51,116 nucleotides of DNA from an uncultured Lachnospiraceae bacterium (GTDB lineage: Bacteria; Bacillota; Clostridia; Lachnospirales; Lachnospiraceae), in contig CAJTVK010000011.1 of the NCBI GenBank assembly GCA_910579645.1, positions 1-51,116 on the forward strand, given 5' to 3'. The notes beneath the pieces are model-generated. The model saw nothing but the letters and a program-made list of their open reading frames with translations, was not told the DNA's origin and ran no database searches. A program made the translations under genes and the position numbers. Shown here in pieces: positions 15,559 through 24,283 of this stretch. Numbering within the stretch: position 1 is the stretch's first letter; each line of letters opens with the position of its first letter.

Positions 15559-17024
15559 CCGCGCTCCTTTAAGATATCCCGGATCAAATCCCTTTCATCC
15601 ATCGGGTATTTCACGCCCTTTATCTCCTGATAATCCTCATGCCCCTTCCCGGCAAGGACAATGATATCCCCCGGCTCCCCATGCCCGATGGCATAGGCAA
15701 TGGCTTCCTTACGGTCGCAGATTTCCACATATCTGCCCGCTGTCCTGCCGATGCCGGTCTTGATATCTTCTATAATGGCCTGCGGCTCCTCAAACCTGGG
15801 GTTATCCGAGGTAATGATAGTCAGGTCCGCCAGTTTTCCGCTGACTTCCCCCATTTCATACCTTCTCATCCTGGACCGGTTCCCCCCGCAGCCAAACAGG
15901 CAGACCAGACGGTGCGGTTCGTATTCCCGCAGCGTGCTAAGCAGGCTTTCCAGACTCATGGCATTGTGGGCATAATCAATCATCAGCGTAAACGTATCGG
16001 ACACTTTTACTGTTTCAATCCGGCCTTTCACCCTGGCTTCCAATAACGCTTTGCGTATAGTCTCCTCTCCCACGCCGAAATGACGGCATATGGCAATGGC
16101 CGTCAGCGCATTGTATACGCTGAACCTGCCCGGAGTGGCCACCTCCGCCTCAAAGTCCATCAGCCCCTTTACATGGAAATTCACGCCCAGCTCGCCGGGC
16201 TTCTTTATCAGTTCCGGCCGCTCCGCACGCAAATCCGCCTCCGGCGAAAATCCGTAAGTTTCCAGTTCGCATGTATGCCCTTTTGCCACCTGCTGCCAAT
16301 GGGCATCGTCCCGGTTCATAATGCCGACCCTGCACTGACGGAACAGAAGCCCCTTGCAGGCCAGATATTCTTCAAAGTCCGCATGTTCGTTAGGGCCGAT
16401 ATGATCCGGCTCAATATTGGTAAAAATACCGTAATCAAATACAAATCCCTGAGAGCGGTGAAGCATCAGCCCTTGGGAAGAAACTTCCATCACTGCCGCA
16501 TCACATCCGGCATCTGCCATCTGCCGCAGGTATTCCTGCAAAAGATAAGATTCCGGCGTAGTATTGACCGCATGCATCCTCTTTTCCCCGATAATCACCT
16601 CTATGGTCCCGATCAGCCCTACCTTATGTCCCGCCTGTTCCAGAATGGATTTCACCATATAAGTGGTGGTAGTCTTGCCCTTGGTACCGGTTATGCCAAT
16701 GGTCTTCAGTTCCTCTGCCGGATGGCCAAACCATGCCGCCGCAATAAAAGCCATGGCATAACGGGTATCCGCCACCCGGATGACCGTCGTCCCGCTGCCC
16801 TCCCCTACGGCCACATCCTTCTCCGTCACCAATACTTTTGCGCCCTTCCGCACCGCATCCGCGGCAAAATCATGTCCGTCTGCGTTCGCCCCCGCTATAC
16901 AGATAAAAAGACAGCCTTCCGCCACCTTCCTTGAATCGTAGACTACCGCATTTACCTGAACATCCGCCGTCCCTGCCACACATCTGTACTCAATCTGCCC
17001 TAACAATTCCCTTAACGCCTTCAT
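15531..17024 (-). CDS. murE: UDP-MurNAc-tripeptide synthetase (meso-diaminopimelate type)
   Basis: MurE adds the third residue to UDP-MurNAc-L-Ala-D-Glu in the cytoplasm. The 497-residue product has the Mur ligase ATP site GTKGKTTTTYMV, the carbamylated-lysine region and SDNPRFEEP; DNPR is the signature of enzymes that use meso-diaminopimelate. The frame extends to 17144, but the ATG at 17024 (MKALRELLG) has AGGG 5-6 bases upstream and gives the family length. It heads the priA-def-fmt cluster. Confidence 0.93.
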   Translation of the reverse strand: MKALRELLGQIEYRCVAGTADVQVNAVVYDSRKVAEGCLFICIAGANADGHDFAADAVRKGAKVLVTEKDVAVGEGSGTTVIRVADTRYAMAFIAAAWFGHPAEELKTIGITGTKGKTTTTYMVKSILEQAGHKVGLIGTIEVIIGEKRMHAVNTTPESYLLQEYLRQMADAGCDAAVMEVSSQGLMLHRSQGFVFDYGIFTNIEPDHIGPNEHADFEEYLACKGLLFRQCRVGIMNRDDAHWQQVAKGHTCELETYGFSPEADLRAERPELIKKPGELGVNFHVKGLMDFEAEVATPGRFSVYNALTAIAICRHFGVGEETIRKALLEARVKGRIETVKVSDTFTLMIDYAHNAMSLESLLSTLREYEPHRLVCLFGCGGNRSRMRRYEMGEVSGKLADLTIITSDNPRFEEPQAIIEDIKTGIGRTAGRYVEICDRKEAIAYAIGHGEPGDIIVLAGKGHEDYQEIKGVKYPMDERDLIRDILKERGWKENMQTS

Positions 17025-17323
17025 ATTTCCCTGCTTTCCCTGTCCCGGATACCTTTGAAATTGCTCTCTGCAAATCAAAGACCTGGCACGGCCCACAAAC
17101 CATGCAAGACAGGACTCCGAATGGAAAGAAGCTTTTTCTGACATATTCCGGATTGCTTATATTTTATCCAGAATACCACGGAACCGGATTTTTTTCAAAT
17201 TATAATGTTTATATCTTTTTTATTATTTTTAAAGATTTTGAACACATATTTTTCACATTTTAAGGTTATAGTAATACCAAGATAGTTGAAAAACTCACTA
17301 TCTCCCCCCTCATAAGAAATGCG
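17025..17323. other. AT-rich leader region upstream of murE
   Basis: The stretch 17145-17290 is strongly AT-rich and contains TATAAT on the minus strand (within ATTATAATT near 17200), but no convincing -35 at 16-18 bases. It is the probable promoter region of the murE cluster. No gene is visible. Confidence 0.4.
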
Positions 17324-17349
17324 AAAGGTCCGGTTTATCCGGACTTTTT
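17324..17349. terminator. Terminator-like hairpin beside the fruK stop
   Basis: GTCCGG and CCGGAC pair around TTTAT, flanked by AAAG on one side and five T on the other. The T-run favours plus-strand function, but the only adjacent gene end is fruK on the minus strand, 5 bases away, where the tail is CCTTTCGC. Confidence 0.55.
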
Positions 17350-17353
17350 GCAT

Positions 17354-18283
17354 TTATCCCCGTTTTTCTATCTGTATCTTTTCCAGCAGTTCCTCCGCCA
17401 GTTCCAAAGAAATATCCCCGCTTTCCAAAGATGCCGCATTGGCGGCGGAAATCGCTGCCGCCCGCTTTAACGCGGTCCGCTCATCTTCTCCCTTCCGGAC
17501 GGATATGGCATAAGAGGCCACCACGCTGTCACCGCACCCTACGGTATTGACTACCTTTACCGACGGGCTTTTTGCCCAAAACGTGCCTTCCGCCGACACG
17601 GACAGAAGGCCTTTCTTCCCAAGGGAGACCAGCACGTGGCTGATTCCTTTTTCCCTTAACCGCCGCGCCGCTTCCTCCACTTCCCCTATATCTTTCAGTT
17701 TATGCCCTACCACATATTCTAATTCCTTCTGGTTGGGTTTTATCATATAAGGCGCTGCCTCTATTCCATGCAAAAGTGCTTCCCCGCTGGTATCCAATAT
17801 GCATCGGCTGCCCGCCTCATTCCCTATCCCGATAAGAATCCGGTAAATATCGGCCGGAATGCCTTTGGCCACGCTGCCCGACATCACAATCAGCGAACAC
17901 TTCCCTGCCGCAGCCCGATAGTCATCCAGAAAACGGCCCAGTTCCTCTGCCGACACCACCGGCCCCGGTTCCAATATTTCCGTCACATAGCCGTCCTCCG
18001 CAATGACATTGATGCTGCTCCTGGTCTCCCCCGCCACTTTCGTGAACCGGCACTCCGCATGGATTTCCTGCATACATCTTTCTATAAACTGCCCGGTATA
18101 GCCGCCCAGAAAACCCGCCGTCATCACGCCATAGCCATACTGACGCAATATCTTGGCTACATTGATTCCCTTGCCGCCCGCCACATTATGTACCGTCCGC
18201 ATCCGGTTCACCTGCCCGAGCATCAGGCTGCCTGCGGTATATGTCTTGTCCACCGCAGGATTCAAAGTCACCGTTAAAATCAT
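17354..18283 (-). CDS. fruK: PfkB-family sugar-phosphate kinase, probable 1-phosphofructokinase
   Basis: The 309-residue product is a PfkB-family kinase: TLNPAVDKT at the N-terminus, the glycine-rich AGGKGINVAKIL (about 36-47) and the anion-hole/catalytic-base motif NTVGCGDSVVASY (about 248-260). This layout is shared by 1-phosphofructokinase and tagatose-6-phosphate kinase; both phosphorylate a ketose phosphate to a bisphosphate. No fruA, fruR or lac genes adjoin, so substrate choice is inferred. It stands alone behind a near-consensus promoter and a leader hairpin. GAGAGGGG lies about 7 bases before the ATG. Confidence 0.8.
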   Translation of the reverse strand: MILTVTLNPAVDKTYTAGSLMLGQVNRMRTVHNVAGGKGINVAKILRQYGYGVMTAGFLGGYTGQFIERCMQEIHAECRFTKVAGETRSSINVIAEDGYVTEILEPGPVVSAEELGRFLDDYRAAAGKCSLIVMSGSVAKGIPADIYRILIGIGNEAGSRCILDTSGEALLHGIEAAPYMIKPNQKELEYVVGHKLKDIGEVEEAARRLREKGISHVLVSLGKKGLLSVSAEGTFWAKSPSVKVVNTVGCGDSVVASYAISVRKGEDERTALKRAAAISAANAASLESGDISLELAEELLEKIQIEKRG

Positions 18284-18299
18284 ATCTCTGCCCCTCTCC

Positions 18300-18332
18300 C
18301 TTTCCCGCAGGTACTCTCTTTTAGCGGGAAAG
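18300..18332 (-). promoter_or_regulatory. Inverted repeat in the fruK leader
   Basis: CTTTCCCGC and GCGGGAAAG (9 bp perfect, 15-base spacer) lie between the promoter and the ribosome binding site. It could be a dimeric repressor operator or an RNA hairpin that touches the ribosome binding site. Confidence 0.45.
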
Positions 18333-18351
18333 CATGCCGTTATTTCTTTTC

Positions 18352-18380
18352 AGTATAAAAAACATGAGGGATAAAGTCAA
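18352..18380 (-). promoter_or_regulatory. Sigma-A promoter of fruK
   Basis: On the minus strand TTGACT (18380-18375), a 17-base spacer and TATACT (18357-18352). Both boxes match 5 of 6 positions. Confidence 0.8.
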
Positions 18381-18454
18381 CACACTGTTACTTTCCGCAA
18401 CGGAAATCAATTTTTTTGTGGGAGATGACTGAGCAGCCGCCAAGCCCCGGAAGT

Positions 18455-19786
18455 TTACAGACAGCCGGCACCCTGCGACAGGAAAGCCGGCCTGCACACA
18501 GCCGGATGAATGACCGCTATAGTATAATCGTTCATTGCAAGCAGGAAAGGGGCGGATTCAACAATTTCGGCCGCTTCTTTAGCCTGTTTCTCTCCGGGCG
18601 ATATGCGGCAGACCTCAAATTCGAGTTTATCGGAATTCGCGCTATTCCGTTTATTTGATACCATTTCCGGGTAAAAGAGCATCGTTTCTGCGTCTAAGAA
18701 GGCGACACAAAGCATACCTTTATAAAATACGCCCTCCGGCACGTCAAAGCTTTCCGTTTCTCCGGTTTTTGTATCTATCCGATCCATCTTTGCTTTTCCT
18801 TCTTCTTGGTAAAAAACTGCCAGATAGTGGCTGATCCCCGCTTCCGTCCAACGGAATCCGTTTGTGCTTCCTGTCCATTCTTTTTGGTACAGAGTTTCTC
18901 CGTCCAATGATTTTAAGACAATTCCCGTGGCATCTCCGTATTCCGTCCCTGTCTGAAAGACGTAGCTATTTCCGTCCGGCGAATATTCCGCCTCTATCGG
19001 ACCGGAAAACGTAAAGCCTGTCTCCCCGCACATGCAGTCCCCTTCCTCCGGAATTATCTCATAGGGAGTAAAAACAGCCGGTTCCAACAGCTTGGCGTTC
19101 TTTTTCTTAAGGTCGTACTCATAAAGCCCTTTATCGGTGCAGGCCAGCATCTTTGAAGCATCTGCCGTCACATCACATTTATTTTTATCTTCTATCCAAG
19201 GGGAAAAAAGATATTGCTCCCCCATCAGCTCCCTTATGTCACAAATCGGAACGGAACTCCGGAAATCTTTGTCAAGACAGCAGAGCACCCCGTCTGTCTC
19301 ATATATGTAACCTGCTTCCGTAAGCTTTGGCCGGATCATTCTCTGCTCCAGAACCTCGGGGCTTCCCGCAGGCGGCTTCTCTTCCCATATCCGGGAATCC
19401 TGTCTGTATACTTCCCGGAACTTAAGATCGGGAGTCCCCGCCAGATAGAAAATCTTCTGCTGCAGTTTTTCTTCCGGAAAATAGCAGTCGCAGGAAAGCA
19501 GCAAGGTATGCTTATCAATAAGTATGACATCCATAAACCAACGGTAACTCAGTTCGCCTGCATTTCCGTCTAATTCTGCTTCCGGTTTTTCCGGCATTAC
19601 CCGTTCCAAATAGGCTTCCGTATTTGCTCCCGCCGTCTCCTGCCCTGACGGCATGCCTGAACTGCGGAAATCTGTCTCTTTCCCCTCTTGGTCTTCTGAC
19701 CCGCTGCCGCAAGCGGCATTCATCCATAGGCAAAACAGAAAAATACCGGCAATAACAGCAGCAACGGAAATTTTTTTCTTTCTCAT
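18455..19786 (-). CDS. Probable lipoprotein, beta-propeller-like, function unknown
   Basis: The 443-residue product starts MRKKKISVAA followed by a hydrophobic segment ending WMNAAC, a relaxed lipobox (Cys27), so it is probably a surface lipoprotein. The rest consists of repeated beta-rich blocks of the type 'YSPDGNSYVF', 'KSLDGETLY' and 'ACTDKGLYEYDL', as in TolB/WD-like propellers. I know no named family. The frame extends to 19849, but GGAGGGG 6 bases before ATG 19786 fixes the start. It follows the AraC gene by 81 bases and may be cotranscribed with it. Confidence 0.65.
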   Translation of the reverse strand: MRKKKISVAAVIAGIFLFCLWMNAACGSGSEDQEGKETDFRSSGMPSGQETAGANTEAYLERVMPEKPEAELDGNAGELSYRWFMDVILIDKHTLLLSCDCYFPEEKLQQKIFYLAGTPDLKFREVYRQDSRIWEEKPPAGSPEVLEQRMIRPKLTEAGYIYETDGVLCCLDKDFRSSVPICDIRELMGEQYLFSPWIEDKNKCDVTADASKMLACTDKGLYEYDLKKKNAKLLEPAVFTPYEIIPEEGDCMCGETGFTFSGPIEAEYSPDGNSYVFQTGTEYGDATGIVLKSLDGETLYQKEWTGSTNGFRWTEAGISHYLAVFYQEEGKAKMDRIDTKTGETESFDVPEGVFYKGMLCVAFLDAETMLFYPEMVSNKRNSANSDKLEFEVCRISPGEKQAKEAAEIVESAPFLLAMNDYTIAVIHPAVCRPAFLSQGAGCL

Positions 19787-19867
19787 GCTCCACCCCTCCG
19801 TTTCTCGGTTTCCATGTTGAGTATCTTTCCCGGCATCAAATCCTGCCAAGAATGCCTTTCCATATAT

Positions 19868-20614
19868 TCAGCATGTTCCCCCTCCCCCGTCCGGCATTCC
19901 CTTATCCTCTCGAAACCGCTTCGGAGTAGTGCCTGTAATCCGCCGGAATGCATATATAAACGAACTTTGGGAGGAAAAGCCCAAGGATACCGAAATATCC
20001 AAATAAGACAAGCCCGAATATTTCAGCAGGTTCTGCGCCGTGTCAATCTTTGCATTCAGGACAAAAGCCTTCAGATGCACGCCGGTTTCGGAATAGAACA
20101 GCTTTGATAAATAAGACGGATGCAGACCACAGTATGCGGCAAGTGCATTCACTGTCAAATCCGCTCCGAGATGCTCATAAATATAGTCAATGCACTTCCT
20201 CACATGAAGGGAAATCACATGCTGCTTCCTGATTTCCTGCATTCGTTCCGTAAAATCCTCCTGCATTTCCTGCATTAATTCAAGAAGAGCCTCATATTCC
20301 CTACATCTGTCGGCCTTACGGATATAAATATCTGCCAGTGTATATGCTTCATCCTGTCCCATGCCGTTTTGCACACAGGCCGCTGCAATTGCAGAAGCAT
20401 TTATGGCCAAATGATACTGAACATTCCTCACCGGATTTTCGGAAAGCTGCCTCGACAGCCGACCGGCGGTTTCATGAAGCCTCCGCCTGACCGCCTCCAT
20501 ATCGCCGCTGCATATATCCGAATACTGCTTCATTTCCTCATGGACAGGCTGTCTTTGAATACCGTTTGTTTTCTGCATAAACAGGCAGTCATTCAGTTCT
20601 TTTCTGACTTTCAT
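19868..20614 (-). CDS. AraC-family transcriptional regulator
   Basis: The 248-residue product has a C-terminal double helix-turn-helix (about 145-240: LTVNALAAYCGLHPSYLSKLF and the DISVSLGFSSQSSFIYAFRR ... GTTPKRFRE block) that defines AraC/XylS. The N-terminal ~140 residues are helical and polar, not a cupin. No ligand is evident. It diverges from the MATE exporter with a 274-base gap, which makes exporter control plausible but unproven. Confidence 0.88.
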   Translation of the reverse strand: MKVRKELNDCLFMQKTNGIQRQPVHEEMKQYSDICSGDMEAVRRRLHETAGRLSRQLSENPVRNVQYHLAINASAIAAACVQNGMGQDEAYTLADIYIRKADRCREYEALLELMQEMQEDFTERMQEIRKQHVISLHVRKCIDYIYEHLGADLTVNALAAYCGLHPSYLSKLFYSETGVHLKAFVLNAKIDTAQNLLKYSGLSYLDISVSLGFSSQSSFIYAFRRITGTTPKRFREDKGMPDGGGGTC

Positions 20615-20653
20615 CCCATCACCGTACCATTCTGCGTTATTGTTCCGGTTTCT

Positions 20654-20682
20654 ACTATATCAGATTTTCGATATGAAAACAA
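20654..20682 (-). promoter_or_regulatory. Promoter of the AraC gene
   Basis: TTGTTT (20682-20677), 17-base spacer, TATAGT (20659-20654) on the minus strand. The -10 matches 5 of 6 and the -35 matches 3 of 6. Its spacer includes part of the dyad ATATCGAAAATCTGATAT. Confidence 0.55.
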
Positions 20683-20814
20683 GAAATCAGATATAAAGTC
20701 TTCCGCCCCCCGTTTTATAATCATGTTACTGCTCACAATGTCAACGTCATAAAATTAAGCCGCGGCTTTGCGGAAAACATTTACGGCATGCAATAACTTA
20801 TAAGCAGTCAAAAA

Positions 20815-20865
20815 CCCCGCTGCAAGCAACGGGCGGTGCGGCTGTTTGGCTCGCTGCTCACGGAA
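20815..20865. repeat. Dispersed GC-rich palindromic repeat, copy 3
   Basis: Starts with CCCCGCTGCAAGCAACGGG, nearly identical to copy 2, followed by CGGCTG.TTGGCTCGCTGC as in the right part of copy 2, with a shortened centre. It lies 24 bases upstream of the MATE start, so it would be in that mRNA leader. Confidence 0.72.
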
Positions 20866-20888
20866 AAAGGCAAAAAGGAAATCATGTT

Positions 20889-22247
20889 ATGGCAAAAATA
20901 AACAATCTGACGGAAGGAAAAGTAAGCACTGTTCTCTTAAGCTTCTTTTTCCCTATGCTCCTGACCAATCTTCTTCAGCAGCTTTACGCTTTTGCGGATA
21001 CCGCAATAATCGGAAAAGGAATCGGCGACAACGCGCTGGCGGCCGTAGGCAATATGTCCGCTCTGACGCTGCTCATCATCGGATTTTCGCAAGGCATAAC
21101 CAATGGTTTTTCCGTTATTATTGCCCAGAATTTCGGCAGCGGCGATAGTTCCGAACTGCGCAGATCCATCGCCATGTCCATAAAAATCTCCGCTGTGCTG
21201 TCTCTGATTATGACAATATGCAGCATTATTTCCCTGAAAAGCATATTGCTCATCATGCAGACGAACCATGCAATCCTTGGGGAAGGCCTAAGATACGGTT
21301 CCGTTCTTTTCGGCGGGCTGACCGCAACTATGGCATATAATCTCTGTTCCTGCATACTGAGAGCGCTCGGCGACAGCAAAACGCCGTTTCTGGCGATTAC
21401 GGCTTCATCCGTCCTGAATATCCTGCTTGACTGTCTGTTCATTTTCGTACTGAAAACTGGTGTGAGCGGCGCGGCAGCGGCTACCGTTTTCTCACAGATT
21501 ATTTCTGTTATCATTTGTATGATCCGTCTGCGGAAAACAGAGAGCATACGGCTTATCCGTACGGATTTCAACGGCGGATGCCGGTTATCGCTTACACTCC
21601 TGAAAAACGGCATCCCCATGGCCTGCATGAATTCCGTTACCGCCGTCGGCTGTATGATTGTGCAGTCCCGGGTGAATGCCCTCGGCGTTGTATACACCTC
21701 CGCATATTCTGCCGGCAATAAATATGTCAGCCTTTTCATGCTGCCGGCGGTAACGGCAGGCTTCGCGGTTTCCGCATTCACCAGCCAAAATTACGGAGCC
21801 AGAAAATATCACCGCATAAAAGCCGGAATCCGCGTGGGTCTGATCATAGGAGTTGTGTCATATCTGATACTTGGCGGCGTTATGCTGCTGATTCCGGAAA
21901 CACTTGCAAGCCTGATGCTGAACGGCCGGGAATCCATTCGGCTGACGGCAGCCTTTCTGCGAATCTGCGGCAGTCAGTTTTTCACGCTGAACTTTCTGTT
22001 CGTTTACCGGAGCGGGGTGCAGGGAATGGGGAAACCATTTATTCCGATGTGCTCGGGACTTTTGGAAATGGCTCTGCGGATTGGCGTAATTGCGATATTT
22101 CTTCCGCAGGCCGGATTTTCCGCCACGGCTTATGCGGAAACGGCCGCTTGGTCCGGCGCCCTTATCATGAACATGATTGCCTGTCATTGCATAATAAAAC
22201 ACAATGTCATTGACAATTCCTTAAGCCACAGCCTGCGTCAGGAATGA
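20889..22247 (+). CDS. MATE-family multidrug/cation antiporter
   Basis: The 452-residue protein is a twelve-helix MATE exporter (DinF/NorM superfamily): hydrophobic helices throughout, the characteristic QLYAFADTAIIGKGIGDNAL block in helix 1-2, GFSQGITNGFSVIIAQNFGSG and the internal second-half repeat around PAVTAGFAVSAFTSQNYGA. Such proteins expel drugs or metabolites with Na+ or H+. AAGGAA stands about 9 bases before the ATG; another ATG five bases upstream is out of frame. It is the only clear plus-strand gene of the window and diverges from an AraC regulator. Confidence 0.9.
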   Translation: MAKINNLTEGKVSTVLLSFFFPMLLTNLLQQLYAFADTAIIGKGIGDNALAAVGNMSALTLLIIGFSQGITNGFSVIIAQNFGSGDSSELRRSIAMSIKISAVLSLIMTICSIISLKSILLIMQTNHAILGEGLRYGSVLFGGLTATMAYNLCSCILRALGDSKTPFLAITASSVLNILLDCLFIFVLKTGVSGAAAATVFSQIISVIICMIRLRKTESIRLIRTDFNGGCRLSLTLLKNGIPMACMNSVTAVGCMIVQSRVNALGVVYTSAYSAGNKYVSLFMLPAVTAGFAVSAFTSQNYGARKYHRIKAGIRVGLIIGVVSYLILGGVMLLIPETLASLMLNGRESIRLTAAFLRICGSQFFTLNFLFVYRSGVQGMGKPFIPMCSGLLEMALRIGVIAIFLPQAGFSATAYAETAAWSGALIMNMIACHCIIKHNVIDNSLSHSLRQE

Positions 22248-22321
22248 TGTTTTTATCCGCACACGCTTCGCTCTACGTCAAACGCAGCGATACTGCTTAT
22301 CCTGATTCCAAAAGAGCAAAT

Positions 22322-22354
22322 GCCCGGCGGCGGCATTGTTTGCCGCCGCCGGGC
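22322..22354 (-). terminator. Strong hairpin at the end of the ABC exporter operon
   Basis: GCCCGGCGGCGGCA and TGCCGCCGCCGGGC form a perfect 14-bp stem with a 5-base loop, 12 bases beyond the permease stop. T residues after it are scattered (ATTTGCTCTTTT), so it may act as terminator or as 3'-end protection. It also ends the convergent MATE transcript. Confidence 0.6.
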
Positions 22355-22366
22355 CAAACGCAAGGA

Positions 22367-23008
22367 TTAATGCCACGCAATACCGTTCCTCACGGCCAGT
22401 TTCTCACGCACGGCCACGCCTGCGGCAAACAATGCCGCCGCTGCCAAAAGCCAGTACATCCATGTTCCGTACTCTCCCTTCATCATTTGAAACAAGGCAA
22501 AATTTCCCAAATATTTTCCTCCGCCTATATTCACCGTAAAGTAAATCACGGCAAGCATATATCCGATCACCGCCTGATTCGTCACTGCCGATACAAAAAA
22601 GCCAATGCTTCCCAAAAAGAGAATCTCACAGCATGCCCCCCGGAACAGAGGAAACGCCTCAAACTCCCCTCCCCCGTTTACCATCATCCCCAAAAACAAA
22701 GCGATGACGGAAAGACAGCACACCAACGCCAGAAGGAAGCGGGGAAGGTAAACCTTCCACATCGGCATCCCCTTGCTTCTCTCCAGTTCCCAGATATCCT
22801 TATCCTGCTCCGGCATGAAAAGCGGGGTAAACAGAAGGATTCCCGCAAATGCCACATACATTTCCATCGCCTTTGCTGCCTGAAAGGCTTCCAAACCTTT
22901 AAAGCTTACAAACCCGCCCGAACATGCAGCAAACAGCACGGTCAGCAAAAGATGAGGATAATATTGCCTTTTCACGAAACTGACGGTCAGCTTTGCATAT
23001 TTTTCCAT
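22367..23008 (-). CDS. ABC-2 type membrane subunit, small (213 aa)
   Basis: A 213-residue integral membrane protein with about six hydrophobic segments (for example LLLTVLFAACSG, YVAFAGILLFTPLFM, LALVCCLSVIALFLGMMVN, WMYWLLAAAALFAAGV). No catalytic motif. The ATG at 23008 (MEKYAKLTVS) overlaps the end of the upstream permease by 22 bases, so the two form one translationally coupled exporter unit. Probably the second membrane subunit of the ABC transporter with the ATPase at 24284. Confidence 0.65.
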   Translation of the reverse strand: MEKYAKLTVSFVKRQYYPHLLLTVLFAACSGGFVSFKGLEAFQAAKAMEMYVAFAGILLFTPLFMPEQDKDIWELERSKGMPMWKVYLPRFLLALVCCLSVIALFLGMMVNGGGEFEAFPLFRGACCEILFLGSIGFFVSAVTNQAVIGYMLAVIYFTVNIGGGKYLGNFALFQMMKGEYGTWMYWLLAAAALFAAGVAVREKLAVRNGIAWH

Positions 23009-24225
23009 AGGCAGCTTCCCCCCTTTCTCCGTTTTCTCCCATAAACCAGCACGGTCAGAATTACGCACACTGCCGCCAGCAGGCAGTAAAAACCTTTGTT
23101 AAGCAGCAGTTCCTTTTCCAAAGAAGCAAAATACATGCTCTGCCCAAGGTCATTCCACCTGGTAATCAGCCGCAGGCCGAAGTCCCCCACCAGCGTGTCC
23201 GACGCAAAAAGGCTCCCTATTCCCCAAGCGGTCTGCACAAATACCGCCGCAATGGTATCCGTAAGTTCCGTAAGCAGGAAAGCCAACGCCAGCACAATCA
23301 TAATCTCCGGCAGAAGCCATAGGCAGGGAACTTTCAGAAATGCCAGAATATCTCCCTGTATGCCGAAAGTCTGCGCTTTATAATAATAGGGCTGCTGCAG
23401 CAGGAATGCCGTTGCAATCACCGGTATGGCGATCATGACCAGATTGGCAAGATATCGGCTTCCGATAATCAGCACGCCGGAGGCCGGCTTTGAAAAAATA
23501 ACCTGCTGCACCTTCGCCCTCCTGTCCCGGAGCACCCTGGATACGCCTACAAAAATAGGCAGAATGGCCAGCACGATTCCCGCATAATCACAGAACAGAC
23601 GCATATAAGCCCGCGTAAGGCCGTCCCGGCTGCACAGGGCGTCAAATTCTTCTTTTGCCTGTTCATAGGTCATAGGCACATAGATTCCGTTCTCATACTC
23701 TGCCTGCTCATAAGAAGATCCCTTCCCTACAAGCCGGCAGATTTCTTCCATCGCACTTTGAAATTCCCCGTAAGTAAAGCCCTCTTTTACAGGCACCTTA
23801 TAATCTGCCGCTGCCGCCATGGCTTCTTCCGTGCTGACTTGATCGTACTGCCGGAAGTGCCGATCCATTTCCTCCTCCAATGTTTCAAAGCTTTTTCCCG
23901 TACAGCGTTCCAAAATCTCCTCTGCCTGCTTTTTTTCACTGTCCGTAAGCGTAACCCCTTTATAAAAGCCAAGGGGATAAGTGGCAAAAGAATTCCGGTA
24001 CACATCCTGCACCAAATTAGCCAGTGTCCCTTCCATAATCGGCAGTTCATCCGTCGCGACCGTCTCCCCGTAATAAGACTGCCCCGGCTGCGGCTCCTGC
24101 AGTTTCTCCCATCCTTCGCCGCTCATCTGGCTGGTCATAAAGAGGACAAAAACCACCACATAAATATAATATACCAGACTCTTTGCAACCTGCCTGCATT
24201 CCTTCAAAAACAATGCACCAAACAT
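22987..24225 (-). CDS. ABC-2 type exporter permease (412 aa)
   Basis: The product has an N-terminal membrane helix (LVYYIYVVVFVLFMTSQ), a large extracytoplasmic loop of about 170 residues rich in Glu/Tyr, then five or six helices from IVLAILPIFVGV to the C-terminal LLAAVCVILTVLVYG. This is the layout of ABC-2 permeases for drugs, lantibiotics or unknown substrates. The frame reaches 24270, but GGAGG 5 bases before ATG 24225 (MFGALFLKECRQ) sets the start. It lies 58 bases after the ATPase stop and overlaps the next gene. Confidence 0.75.
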   Translation of the reverse strand: MFGALFLKECRQVAKSLVYYIYVVVFVLFMTSQMSGEGWEKLQEPQPGQSYYGETVATDELPIMEGTLANLVQDVYRNSFATYPLGFYKGVTLTDSEKKQAEEILERCTGKSFETLEEEMDRHFRQYDQVSTEEAMAAAADYKVPVKEGFTYGEFQSAMEEICRLVGKGSSYEQAEYENGIYVPMTYEQAKEEFDALCSRDGLTRAYMRLFCDYAGIVLAILPIFVGVSRVLRDRRAKVQQVIFSKPASGVLIIGSRYLANLVMIAIPVIATAFLLQQPYYYKAQTFGIQGDILAFLKVPCLWLLPEIMIVLALAFLLTELTDTIAAVFVQTAWGIGSLFASDTLVGDFGLRLITRWNDLGQSMYFASLEKELLLNKGFYCLLAAVCVILTVLVYGRKRRKGGSCLWKNMQS

Positions 24226-24283
24226 AATTTCCTCCCTTATCTTCACGGATAATATTCCGCGGATAATCATTTTCAGACACGCT

